Of a stretch of DNA of 64,000 nucleotides, positions 57,142 to 64,000 are shown in pieces (position 1 is the first letter of the stretch; the number at the start of each line of letters is the position of its first letter). The position numbers and the translations under genes were made by a program. The notes below the pieces were generated by a model. It was not told the DNA's origin and did no database searches. It was given only the letters and a program-made list of their open reading frames with translations. This DNA is from Rhodocista pekingensis (GTDB lineage: Bacteria > Pseudomonadota > Alphaproteobacteria > Azospirillales > Azospirillaceae), in contig NZ_JBHTCM010000010.1 of assembly GCF_042665545.1 (NCBI RefSeq), positions 620,001 through 684,000 of the forward strand, in the 5' to 3' direction.

Positions 57142-58791
57142 TCAGCGCCCCTCCTTCAGGGACTTCTCGCGGATGGCGCGGAACTCCGCCCCCTTGTACC
57201 AGACGGGCCAGGCGGTGCCGTCGGTCAGGCTGCGGCTCATGTCGTAGACCATCCGCACATCGTCCACCGCGCCGGTCAGGTCCATGTCCGGCGTCCATTC
57301 GTCTTTCGGGGTATGGTAGCGCAGCCGGGTGAACTCCTCCGCCTGGGCCCGGCCCCACGCCTCGCCGTGCGCCACGCTGTCCACACCGGACCCGGCCGAC
57401 AGGGTCGGAATGCCGATCTTGGCCAGCGGGAAGTGGTCGGACCGGTAGTAGCCGCCCCGCTCGGGGAAGGGTTCCGGCTTCACCACCTTGCCGTTGTCCG
57501 CGGCCCAGCGGGCCAGCAGATCCTCCAGCTCCGACTTGCCGGCGCCGGTGACGACCACGTCGCGCATCGGACCGAACGGGTTCAGCCCGTCCAGATTGAA
57601 CCCGGCCACGGTGCGCGACGGCGGGAAGACGGGGTTCATGGCATAGTATTCGGAGCCCAGCAGCCCCTGCTCCTCCGCCGTGTAGGCGATGAAGGCGATG
57701 GTCCGCTCCGGCCGCTTGCCCTTGACATAGGCTTCGGCCATCTCGATCAGGCCGGCGATGCCGGAGGCGTTGTCCATGGCGCCGTTGTAGATGTCGTCCC
57801 CGTCCATCGCCGGGCCGCGGCCCAGATGGTCCCAGTGGCCGCCGACCAGCACCACCTCGTCGGGCCGCTTGCTGCCGGTCACCTTGCCGACGACGTTGTA
57901 GCTGTCGAAGGTGCGGACCTTGTTGGTGACCGCGGCCGAGGCGGTGAGCTTGAGCGGCACCGGCTTGAAGCCGCGTTGTGCCGCGGATTTCGCCAGGGCG
58001 TCGAAATCCTGCCCGGCGAGCGAGAACATCTCCCGCGCCACGTCCTGCTGCACCCAGCCCTGGATCACCGGGCGCGACTTGCCGCCGTCGGGTGGCACCA
58101 GGTCCAGCTTCGGCACGCTCCAGGAATTGACGACGACCGTCCAGGGATAGCCCGCGGCCTTCGTCTCATGCACGATCAGCACGCCCGCCGCGCCCTGGCG
58201 CTCGGCCTCCTCGTACTTGTAGGGCCAGCGGCCGTACCAGGTCATGGCGTTGCCGTTGAACAGCGCCGGGTCCTGCGTGGCGAAGCCGGGGTCGTTGACC
58301 AGCACGACCACCGTCTTGCCGCGCACGTCCAGCCCGGCATAGTCGTTCCAGCCGTATTCCGGGGCGACGATGCCGTAGCCGACGAAGACCACCTCGCTGT
58401 CGGTCAGCGCCTGCTCCGGCTCCGGCCGGCGGCTGACGGTGACCATCTGGGTGACGAAATCGTAGCTCTTCGCGCCACCCGGTCCCTTCACCGTCAGCGG
58501 CGACCGGCTGACGCCGGCGAACTCCACCATCGGCACCCGTTGCAGGTAGCTGTCGCCCACCGCCGGCTCCAGCCCCAGGGCGCGGAACTGCCCGGTGATG
58601 TAGTCCAGGGTCTTCTGCTCGCCCGGGGTTCCGGGCTTGCGCCCCTCGAACGCGTCGGCCGACAGAACCTTCACATGCTCCGTCAGGTCCTCGGCGGTAA
58701 TGGCCGCATGCTGGGCCAGCGCCCAGCCCGCCGGAACCAGCGTGAGCGCGGTTCCCAGAAGCAAGCCTCTCACTCTCGTCAGACGCATCAT
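57142..58791 (-). CDS. M28 family metallopeptidase (copy 2)
   Basis: A 549-residue paralogue of copy 1 with the same signal peptide pattern and the same residue order (GGHWDHLGRG, NGAMDNASGIAG, YTAEEQGLLGSEYY, YYRSDHFPLAK). The two align without length change from MMRLTRVRGLLLGTAL to REKSLKEGR. The start Met was chosen by this identity; the frame is open upstream. Differences cluster around the substrate side (for example LSAGSGVDSVAHG versus MFAGSGVDSIEHG). Confidence 0.92.
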   Translation of the reverse strand: MMRLTRVRGLLLGTALTLVPAGWALAQHAAITAEDLTEHVKVLSADAFEGRKPGTPGEQKTLDYITGQFRALGLEPAVGDSYLQRVPMVEFAGVSRSPLTVKGPGGAKSYDFVTQMVTVSRRPEPEQALTDSEVVFVGYGIVAPEYGWNDYAGLDVRGKTVVVLVNDPGFATQDPALFNGNAMTWYGRWPYKYEEAERQGAAGVLIVHETKAAGYPWTVVVNSWSVPKLDLVPPDGGKSRPVIQGWVQQDVAREMFSLAGQDFDALAKSAAQRGFKPVPLKLTASAAVTNKVRTFDSYNVVGKVTGSKRPDEVVLVGGHWDHLGRGPAMDGDDIYNGAMDNASGIAGLIEMAEAYVKGKRPERTIAFIAYTAEEQGLLGSEYYAMNPVFPPSRTVAGFNLDGLNPFGPMRDVVVTGAGKSELEDLLARWAADNGKVVKPEPFPERGGYYRSDHFPLAKIGIPTLSAGSGVDSVAHGEAWGRAQAEEFTRLRYHTPKDEWTPDMDLTGAVDDVRMVYDMSRSLTDGTAWPVWYKGAEFRAIREKSLKEGR

Positions 58792-59094
58792 TCCGTCCTT
58801 GTTTGTCTTGGGTCCATTCCGGAACCTTCTCCACACCGTCATATGCGGTGCGAAAACAGCATAGGCCCCGCGGCCGGTTTCGTCACCCCGGCGGAACCAT
58901 CGCCGCTGCGACGAACGGACCGGCAGGTGTCCGCGGCAACGGGGCAGCGCGCGGGGGCGGGCCGGCGGGCATGCGTAGTCCTGGCTTGCCTTCCGCGGCG
59001 CCAGCCCGTATAAGGCGCGCTTCATTCGGGCGGCGAGGCCGGGCGAAGCGCCCGGGGCATGCCCAACCGCCCCGTTTCAGTAGAAGGACATGAA
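58792..59094. other. Leader region before rpmI
   Basis: About 300 bases between the M28 gene start and rpmI. It contains the rpmI promoter and a short hairpin, annotated separately, and otherwise no gene. Confidence 0.6.
58986..59014 (+). promoter_or_regulatory. Promoter for rpmI-rplT
   Basis: TTGCCT (58986-58991) and TATAAG (59009-59014) with a 17-base spacer, 80 bases before rpmI. Good sigma-70 match. A 7-bp hairpin CCGGGCG-AAG-CGCCCGG (59039-59055) follows in the leader and could be part of L20 autoregulation (inference). Confidence 0.78.
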
Positions 59095-59295
59095 ATGCCC
59101 AAGCTGAAGAACCATTCGGGCTCGAAGAAGCGGTTCAAGTTCACCGCCTCGGGCCTCGTCAAGGCGCAGGCCGCCGGCAAGCGCCACGGCATGAGCAAGC
59201 GGCCCCAGAAGATGAAGCGGAACGCCCGCGGCACCTTCGTGATGTTCAAGGCCGATGGCGAGAAGATCGCCGAGAATTTCCTGCGGGTTAAGTGA
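59095..59295 (+). CDS. rpmI: Ribosomal protein L35
   Basis: A 66-residue basic protein: MPKLKNHSGSKKRFKFTASG and KRHGMSKRPQKMKRN are characteristic. The longer frame was rejected because MPKLK is invariant. rplT starts 13 bases later. infC, usually just upstream, is absent here. Confidence 0.98.
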   Translation: MPKLKNHSGSKKRFKFTASGLVKAQAAGKRHGMSKRPQKMKRNARGTFVMFKADGEKIAENFLRVK

Positions 59296-59308
59296 GGAGG
59301 GTCGATAA

Positions 59309-59668
<360 letters not shown>

Positions 59669-59694
59669 CCGGCACGGTCCTTGGTGAATTCGGG

Positions 59695-59727
59695 AAGGGC
59701 GCGTCCTGCGGGGCGCGCCCTTTTCAT
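59695..59727 (+). terminator. Rho-independent terminator after rplT
   Basis: AAGGGCGCG / CGCGCCCTT stem of 9 bp with a 10-base loop, followed by TTCATTT. The distance of 26 bases from the rplT stop and the T-rich tail make this one of the clearest terminators here. Confidence 0.85.
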
Positions 59728-59794
59728 TTGGGCCCGGTTTCCGTTCGGGCCCGCTGCGGTCATGGCGGGGCGCTTGCTCGCGCCGGCCCGTTGA

Positions 59795-60343
59795 TCACGC
59801 AGGCCCGTAAATCTCCTCCAGGATGATCCCGCCGGGGACCGTGGCGAGCGGCACCGGCCCGTCGCCGATGATGTCGCGGGTCAGCCAGCCCTCCGGCACG
59901 CGGGAGACGAGCTGGACGTGACGGCGCTCGGCGTCGATCAGCAGGATTTCGCGCAGGCCGGGGATCGTCATGTAGTCCGGCACCTTCTGTCCGCGGTCAT
60001 GCGCCTTGGTCGAGGGGGAGAGAATCTCCACCACCAGCACCGGGTCCACCACCCAGGGCGATCCCGCGGGCTGCGGCGCGCAGGAGACGGCGATGTCCGC
60101 CTCGTAGAAGGTGTCATCCCGTCCGGGCAGCAGGATGCCGGCCTGTCCGGTCGGCTGACAGGGCGGCGGCAGACGCTCCAGCAGGCGGCGGCCGAGGCGG
60201 AGCATGATGCGGCCGTGCTCGCCCGAGGGCAGCGCCATGGCCCGGAGCTTGCCGCCGACCAGTTCGTAGCGCAGGTCGGGCTCGCCCTCGTGGGCGAGGA
60301 ACTCCGTCAGCGTACAGCCGCGTTCGGCGGCGTGTCCCGGCAT
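59795..60343 (-). CDS. Uma2 family (DUF820) restriction-endonuclease-like protein
   Basis: A 182-residue protein with the Uma2 core: DLRYELVGGKLRAMALPSGE, the PD-(D/E)xK-like region TFYEADIAVSC and DPVLVVEILSPSTKAHDRG with the conserved Glu and Lys. These proteins multiply in some genomes and their role is uncertain. On the minus strand between rplT and pheS. Start MPGHAAERGCTL chosen over a TTG at 60463. Confidence 0.85.
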   Translation of the reverse strand: MPGHAAERGCTLTEFLAHEGEPDLRYELVGGKLRAMALPSGEHGRIMLRLGRRLLERLPPPCQPTGQAGILLPGRDDTFYEADIAVSCAPQPAGSPWVVDPVLVVEILSPSTKAHDRGQKVPDYMTIPGLREILLIDAERRHVQLVSRVPEGWLTRDIIGDGPVPLATVPGGIILEEIYGPA

Positions 60344-60480
60344 CGGTCCCTCCGCGCATCCCGTCCCTGCCGGGCAAGGATGCGGCGTGGCGTCCTGGGT
60401 TGCAAGGGACGGGCTGGCATCTGCCCGCCCGCCTGCGCTAAAACCGCCTGTCAACGCGCCCAACCGACAAGACGCCGACC

Positions 60481-61557
60481 ATGACCGCCCTCGCCGAACT
60501 GACCGCCGACCTGCTCGCCGCCGTGGAGGCAGCCCCCGACCTGCCCGCCCTGGAAGAAGCGCGGGTGGCGGCGCTGGGCAAGAAGGGCCGCATCACCGCC
60601 ATGATGGGCGACATGCGCAGCCTCACCCCGGAGGAGCGCAAGGAGCGCGGCCAGCAGCTCAACGCCCTGAAGGACCAGGTGGCCGAGGCGATCGAGGCCC
60701 GCCGCAGCGTGCTGAAGAAAGAGGCGCTGGCACAGCGGCTGGAGGCGGAGCGGATCGACGTCACCCTGCCCGCCCGGCCGGAGGCCGAGGGCCGCATCCA
60801 CCCGATCAGCCAGACCATCGACGAGATCGTCGCCATCTTCGCCTCGATGGGCTTCACGGTGGCGGAAGGCCCGGACATCGAGAGCGATTTCCACAACTTC
60901 ACGGCCCTGAACATCCCGCCGGAGCATCCCGCCCGGCAGATGCACGACACCTTCTACCTGCCGCCGGCCGGCGATGGCGCGGCGCGGGTGCTGCGCACCC
61001 ACACGAGCCCGGTGCAGATCCGCACCATGCTCCAGGAGAAGCCGCCCATCCGCATCATCGCGCCGGGCCGCACCTACCGCTCCGACTACGACCAGACCCA
61101 CACCCCGATGTTCCATCAGGTGGAGGCGCTGGTGATCGGGGAGGACATCAACATGGGCCACCTCAAGGGCTGCATCCTGGAGTTCGCCCGCGCCTTCTTC
61201 CAGGTGGACGACCTGCCGGTGCGCTTCCGTCCCAGCTTCTTCCCCTTCACCGAGCCGAGCGCCGAGGTGGACATCGGCTGCTCGCGCAAGGGCGGGGAAC
61301 TGAAGATCGGCAACCACGGCGACTGGCTGGAGATCATGGGCTCCGGCATGGTCCACCCCAAGGTGCTGGAGAACTGCGGCCTGGACCCGGCGCGCTGGCA
61401 GGGCTTCGCCTTCGGCATGGGGATCGAGCGCATCGCCATGCTGAAATACGGCATCCCCGACCTGCGCACCTTCTTCGAGGCCGACCTGCGCTGGCTGAAG
61501 CACTACGGCTTCGTGCCGCTGGACATGCCCAACCTGGCCCAGGGCCTGACGCGCTGA
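60481..61557 (+). CDS. pheS: Phenylalanyl-tRNA synthetase alpha subunit
   Basis: A 358-residue class II synthetase subunit. N-terminal coiled coil, motif 2 GRTYRSDYDQTHTPMFHQ, and motif 3 FAFGMGIERIAMLKYGI. Normally followed directly by pheT; here a toxin-antitoxin pair intervenes. Confidence 0.98.
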   Translation: MTALAELTADLLAAVEAAPDLPALEEARVAALGKKGRITAMMGDMRSLTPEERKERGQQLNALKDQVAEAIEARRSVLKKEALAQRLEAERIDVTLPARPEAEGRIHPISQTIDEIVAIFASMGFTVAEGPDIESDFHNFTALNIPPEHPARQMHDTFYLPPAGDGAARVLRTHTSPVQIRTMLQEKPPIRIIAPGRTYRSDYDQTHTPMFHQVEALVIGEDINMGHLKGCILEFARAFFQVDDLPVRFRPSFFPFTEPSAEVDIGCSRKGGELKIGNHGDWLEIMGSGMVHPKVLENCGLDPARWQGFAFGMGIERIAMLKYGIPDLRTFFEADLRWLKHYGFVPLDMPNLAQGLTR

Positions 61558-61560
61558 GGT

Positions 61561-61594
61561 CGTGGGCGCACTACTTGAAGGTAGTGCGCCCACG
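61561..61594. repeat. Perfect 14-bp inverted repeat downstream of pheS
   Basis: CGTGGGCGCACTAC and GTAGTGCGCCCACG around a TTGAAG loop, beginning 4 bases after the pheS stop and 51 bases before the antitoxin gene. It could be an attenuator/terminator or an operator for the antitoxin. No T run follows. Confidence 0.85.
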
Positions 61595-61644
61595 GACTAC
61601 CCTGGTCCGGTACAGTCGGCAAACGAAGCGGTCGGGAGGCTGCG

Positions 61645-61893
61645 ATGGCCCATCCGGTATCCGTCCGCCTGGACGACGCGGTCCAGGCCATCCTGGAGGA
61701 CGCCGCGCGGGACCGCGGCGTCGGCCTCTCCACCTATCTGCGCGAGCTGGCGGAGACGGAGGCGAAGCGGGTCCGGCGTGCGCGCATCCGCGCCCAGAGC
61801 CGGGCGGTGGCCGAGCATATCGCCCGCTCCGACGAGGCTGCGGCGTTCGTCCGCGACTGGACCAGCCCGACCCCGCCGGAGCGCCGGTCGTGA
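61645..61893 (+). CDS. Ribbon-helix-helix antitoxin
   Basis: An 82-residue protein starting MAHPVSVRLDDAVQAILEDA with a short beta-strand then two helices (LSTYLRELAETEA), the RHH/CopG pattern, and a longer C-terminal helix expected to cover the toxin. It overlaps the toxin start by four bases (GTGA), the common antitoxin-first order. Confidence 0.88.
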   Translation: MAHPVSVRLDDAVQAILEDAARDRGVGLSTYLRELAETEAKRVRRARIRAQSRAVAEHIARSDEAAAFVRDWTSPTPPERRS

Positions 61894-62240
61894 GTCTGTC
61901 GCCCGGACAGATCGTCCTGGTGGACTGGCGCGACGCCCTGCCGAAGGAGCCGAACAAGCGCCGCCCTGCCATCGTGGTGGAGGATGCCGACCTGTTCGAT
62001 CCCGCCTATCCGAACGTCATCCTGGTGCCGCTGACGGACGATCCCGGGCTTGCCATCCCCGATCTCTGTGTGGACATTCAGCCCAGTGCGGAGAACGGGT
62101 GCAGCAAGCCCTGCTTCGCCCTGGCGCACCATGTCACCACCACCTCGAAGCACCGCATCACGGCCACCGGCTCCCACGTCAGCGCATCCCAGCTTTCGCA
62201 GATCCGCCATCGCATCGCCCTGGCGATCGGTCTTGACTGA
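61890..62240 (+). CDS. PemK/MazF-type toxin
   Basis: A 116-residue protein of the PemK/MazF fold: SLSPGQIVLVDWRDALPKEP, NKRRPAIVVEDADLF, NVILVPLTDDPG and the C-terminal SQLSQIRHRIALAIGL. The family are mRNA interferases. GTG start. It ends 54 bases before pheT, so transcription of the pheT gene may run through the pair. Confidence 0.88.
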   Translation: MSLSPGQIVLVDWRDALPKEPNKRRPAIVVEDADLFDPAYPNVILVPLTDDPGLAIPDLCVDIQPSAENGCSKPCFALAHHVTTTSKHRITATGSHVSASQLSQIRHRIALAIGLD

Positions 62241-62294
62241 CCGACCGGCACCCCGGCCCCCTTCACCGACCCAGATCATACGGACCACCTTCCG

Positions 62295-64000
62295 ATGAAA
62301 TTCTCCCTCTCCTGGCTGAAGGCGCACCTGGACACGGACGCGCCCCTGGACACCATCCTCCAGAAGCTCACCGCCCTCGGCCTGGAGGTGGAGGGGGTGG
62401 AGGACCCTGGCCGGGAGCTGGCGGCCTTCCGCATCGCGCATGTCGTCTCGGCCGAGAAGCACCCCAACGCCGACAAGCTGAAGCTCTGCCAGGTGGATGC
62501 CGGCACCGGCACACTGATCCAGGTGGTCTGCGGCGCGCCCAACGCGCGCACCGGGATGAAGAGCGTCTTCGCCCTGCCGGGCACGGTGATCCCGGTCACC
62601 GGCAAGGCGCTGGAGGTCGGCACCATCCGCGGGGTGGAGAGCCGGGGCATGCTCTGCTCCGAGCGCGAGCTGCTGCTGTCCGACGCGCATGAGGGCATCA
62701 TCGACCTGCCGGCGGACGCGCCGGTGGGCGTCGGCTATGCCGACTGGCGCGGGCTGAACGATCCGGTGATCGAGATCGCCCTGACGCCGGACCGGGTGGA
62801 CTGCGCCGGTGTCCGCGGCATCGCCCGCGATCTGGCCGCCGCCGGGCTGGGCCGGCTGAAGCCGCTGGCCACCGCCGCGGTGCCCGGCCGCTTCCCCGCC
62901 CCCGTCGCCGTCCGGCTGGAGACGCCGGGCTGCCGCCAGTTCGCCGCGCGCCTGATCCGCGGCGTCCGCAACGGCCCCTCCCCGCGCTGGTTGCAGGACC
63001 GGCTGCTGGCCGTGGGCCTGCGCCCGATCTCCGCGCTGGTGGACATCACCAACTTCTTCTCCCTGGACCAGGTGCGCCCGCTGCACGTCTTCGACGCCGC
63101 GAAGCTGTCGGGCGGGCTGGTGGTGCGCCCGACGGCGGAGGGCGACCGCTTCCTGGCCCTGAACGGCAAGGAGTACGTCACGCCCGCCGGGCTGGTCGGC
63201 ATCTATGACGACGGCATCCAGGGCGAGGGCGCCCTGGTCTCGCTGGCCGGCGTCATGGGCGGCGAGACGACGGGCGTCACGGAGGCGACGACCGACGTGC
63301 TGCTGGAGGTCGCGCTGTTCGAGCCGGCCCTGGTCGCCGAGGCCGGCCGCCGCCTGAGCATCGACAGCGACGCCCGCTACCGCTTCGAGCGCGGCGTGGA
63401 CCCGGCCTCGGTGCTGCCGGCGGTGGAGCAGGCCACGGCCATGATCCTGGAGCTGTGCGGCGGCGAGCCGGGCGAGACCTTCCTGGCCGGCGCCGAGCCC
63501 GACTGGCGCCGCACCCTGACCCTGCGCCCGTCGCGCGTGGGCCATCTGGGCGGCGTGGACGTGCCGGAGGAGGAGCAGATCCGCATCCTGGAGGCGCTGG
63601 GCTTCCAGGTCACCCGCGAGGAGGATTTCGGCCCCGCCGGCCGGCTGGTCTGCCAGCCGCCGTCCTGGCGCCTGGACGTCCACGGCGAGGCCGATCTGGT
63701 GGAGGAGGTGCTCCGGGTCCACGGCTTCGAGCACATCCCGGCGACTCCCCTGCCGCGCGAAGCGGGCACGCCGAAGCCGGCGCTGACCGCCGGCCAGCGC
63801 CGCACCGCCAACGCCCGCCGGGCGCTGGCCGGACGCGGCCTGCTGGAGGCGGTGACCTGGAGCTTCGTCTCCCCCGCCCATGCCGGCCTGTTCGGGCAGG
63901 TGCCGGACGAACTGAAGCTGCTGAACCCGATCAGCGCCGATCTCGCCGTGATGCGCCCCTCGGCCCTGATCGGGCTGTTGCAGGCGGCCGGCCGCAACGC
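62295..64000 (+). CDS. pheT: Phenylalanyl-tRNA synthetase beta subunit, 5' part
   Basis: The N-terminal ~568 residues; the gene continues beyond the window. MKFSLSWLKAHLDTDAPLDT, the EMAP-like tRNA-binding domain (HPNADKLKLCQVDAG, CGAPNARTGM), the B3/4 editing region, and the catalytic-like core with DARYRFERGVDP. Separated from pheS by 737 bases containing the toxin-antitoxin pair. Confidence 0.97.
   Translation, partial: MKFSLSWLKAHLDTDAPLDTILQKLTALGLEVEGVEDPGRELAAFRIAHVVSAEKHPNADKLKLCQVDAGTGTLIQVVCGAPNARTGMKSVFALPGTVIPVTGKALEVGTIRGVESRGMLCSERELLLSDAHEGIIDLPADAPVGVGYADWRGLNDPVIEIALTPDRVDCAGVRGIARDLAAAGLGRLKPLATAAVPGRFPAPVAVRLETPGCRQFAARLIRGVRNGPSPRWLQDRLLAVGLRPISALVDITNFFSLDQVRPLHVFDAAKLSGGLVVRPTAEGDRFLALNGKEYVTPAGLVGIYDDGIQGEGALVSLAGVMGGETTGVTEATTDVLLEVALFEPALVAEAGRRLSIDSDARYRFERGVDPASVLPAVEQATAMILELCGGEPGETFLAGAEPDWRRTLTLRPSRVGHLGGVDVPEEEQIRILEALGFQVTREEDFGPAGRLVCQPPSWRLDVHGEADLVEEVLRVHGFEHIPATPLPREAGTPKPALTAGQRRTANARRALAGRGLLEAVTWSFVSPAHAGLFGQVPDELKLLNPISADLAVMRPSALIGLLQAAGRN

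Larger units (their letters stand above)
55350..58805. repeat. Tandem 1.78-kb duplication carrying the two M28 genes
   Basis: Direct repeat of about 1,785 bases. The stop-proximal sequence ATCAGCGCCCCTCCTTCAGG and the start-proximal GACGCATCATTCCGTCCTTG flank both copies. Base identity is high over the genes and drops in the upstream leader, so the duplication is fairly recent. Confidence 0.85.

Noticed and set aside
60344..60463. A TTG start for the Uma2 protein
   Set aside because: It would add 40 low-quality residues and extend the gene to within 20 bases of the pheS start.

Overview
The window is about 64 kb of very GC-rich chromosome from an alphaproteobacterium, most likely a member of the Rhodospirillales in the Azospirillum/Rhodocista/Rhodospirillum neighbourhood. 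The call rests on gene order typical of alphaproteobacteria (rpmH-rnpA-yidD-yidC-engB-argB; dapD-dapE; def-fmt-truA; ffs-dnaX-ybaB-recR; rpmI-rplT-pheS-pheT), on alphaproteobacterial families such as DUF2336, and on a sulfolipid gene (sqdB) that would suit a purple or plant-associated lineage. No database search was run. All family names come from motifs read in the translations, and the taxon is inference.

Layout. 1-9.1 kb: the 2-oxoglutarate dehydrogenase genes sucA and odhB and the 5' end of lpd, all on the minus strand, with a hybrid histidine kinase and a soluble chemoreceptor between odhB and lpd. 9.4-11.7 kb: a secreted cyclophilin, then cytidine deaminase and deoxyribose-phosphate aldolase. 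11.7-18.1 kb (minus): debranching enzyme glgX/treX, an atypical response regulator, and treY. 18.1-27.5 kb (mostly minus): two tandem DMT transporters, panD, deoA, a lone TAXI-type binding protein, two small uncharacterised proteins, tam, and a TVP38 membrane protein paired with a Lpd-like flavoprotein. 27.6-34.9 kb (plus): the rpmH-rnpA-yidD-yidC cluster, then engB and argB, with an oppositely oriented membrane-anchored alpha/beta hydrolase inside it. 35-41.7 kb: a DUF2336/diguanylate cyclase pair, a HAD nucleotidase, dapD, dapE and a membrane protein. 41.7-46.7 kb (minus): def, a 67-residue protein, fmt, truA, rmuC and a HEPN/MNT pair. 46.7-49.2 kb: sqdB diverging from a GT4 glycosyltransferase.

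49.2-51.45 kb is the clear accessory patch. A visibly AT-richer gene for a TIR-domain protein lies between two same-direction copies of an IS5-family element, one reduced to its first 240 bp and the other nearly complete but frameshifted. 51.46-55.3 kb: recR, ybaB, dnaX, the SRP RNA gene and a DUF488 gene. 55.3-58.8 kb: two nearly identical M28 peptidase genes in tandem. 59-64 kb: rpmI, rplT, a Uma2-type nuclease gene, pheS, a ribbon-helix-helix/PemK toxin-antitoxin module lodged between pheS and pheT, and the 5' part of pheT.

Most of the window is housekeeping. The points most worth a second look are the IS-flanked TIR gene with an unassigned C-terminal half, the toxin-antitoxin pair inside pheST with a perfect 14-bp inverted repeat in front of it, the HEPN/MNT pair that keeps the RNase motif but lacks the HxY tyrosine, the response regulator with Glu in place of its phospho-acceptor Asp, and the tandem M28 duplication.
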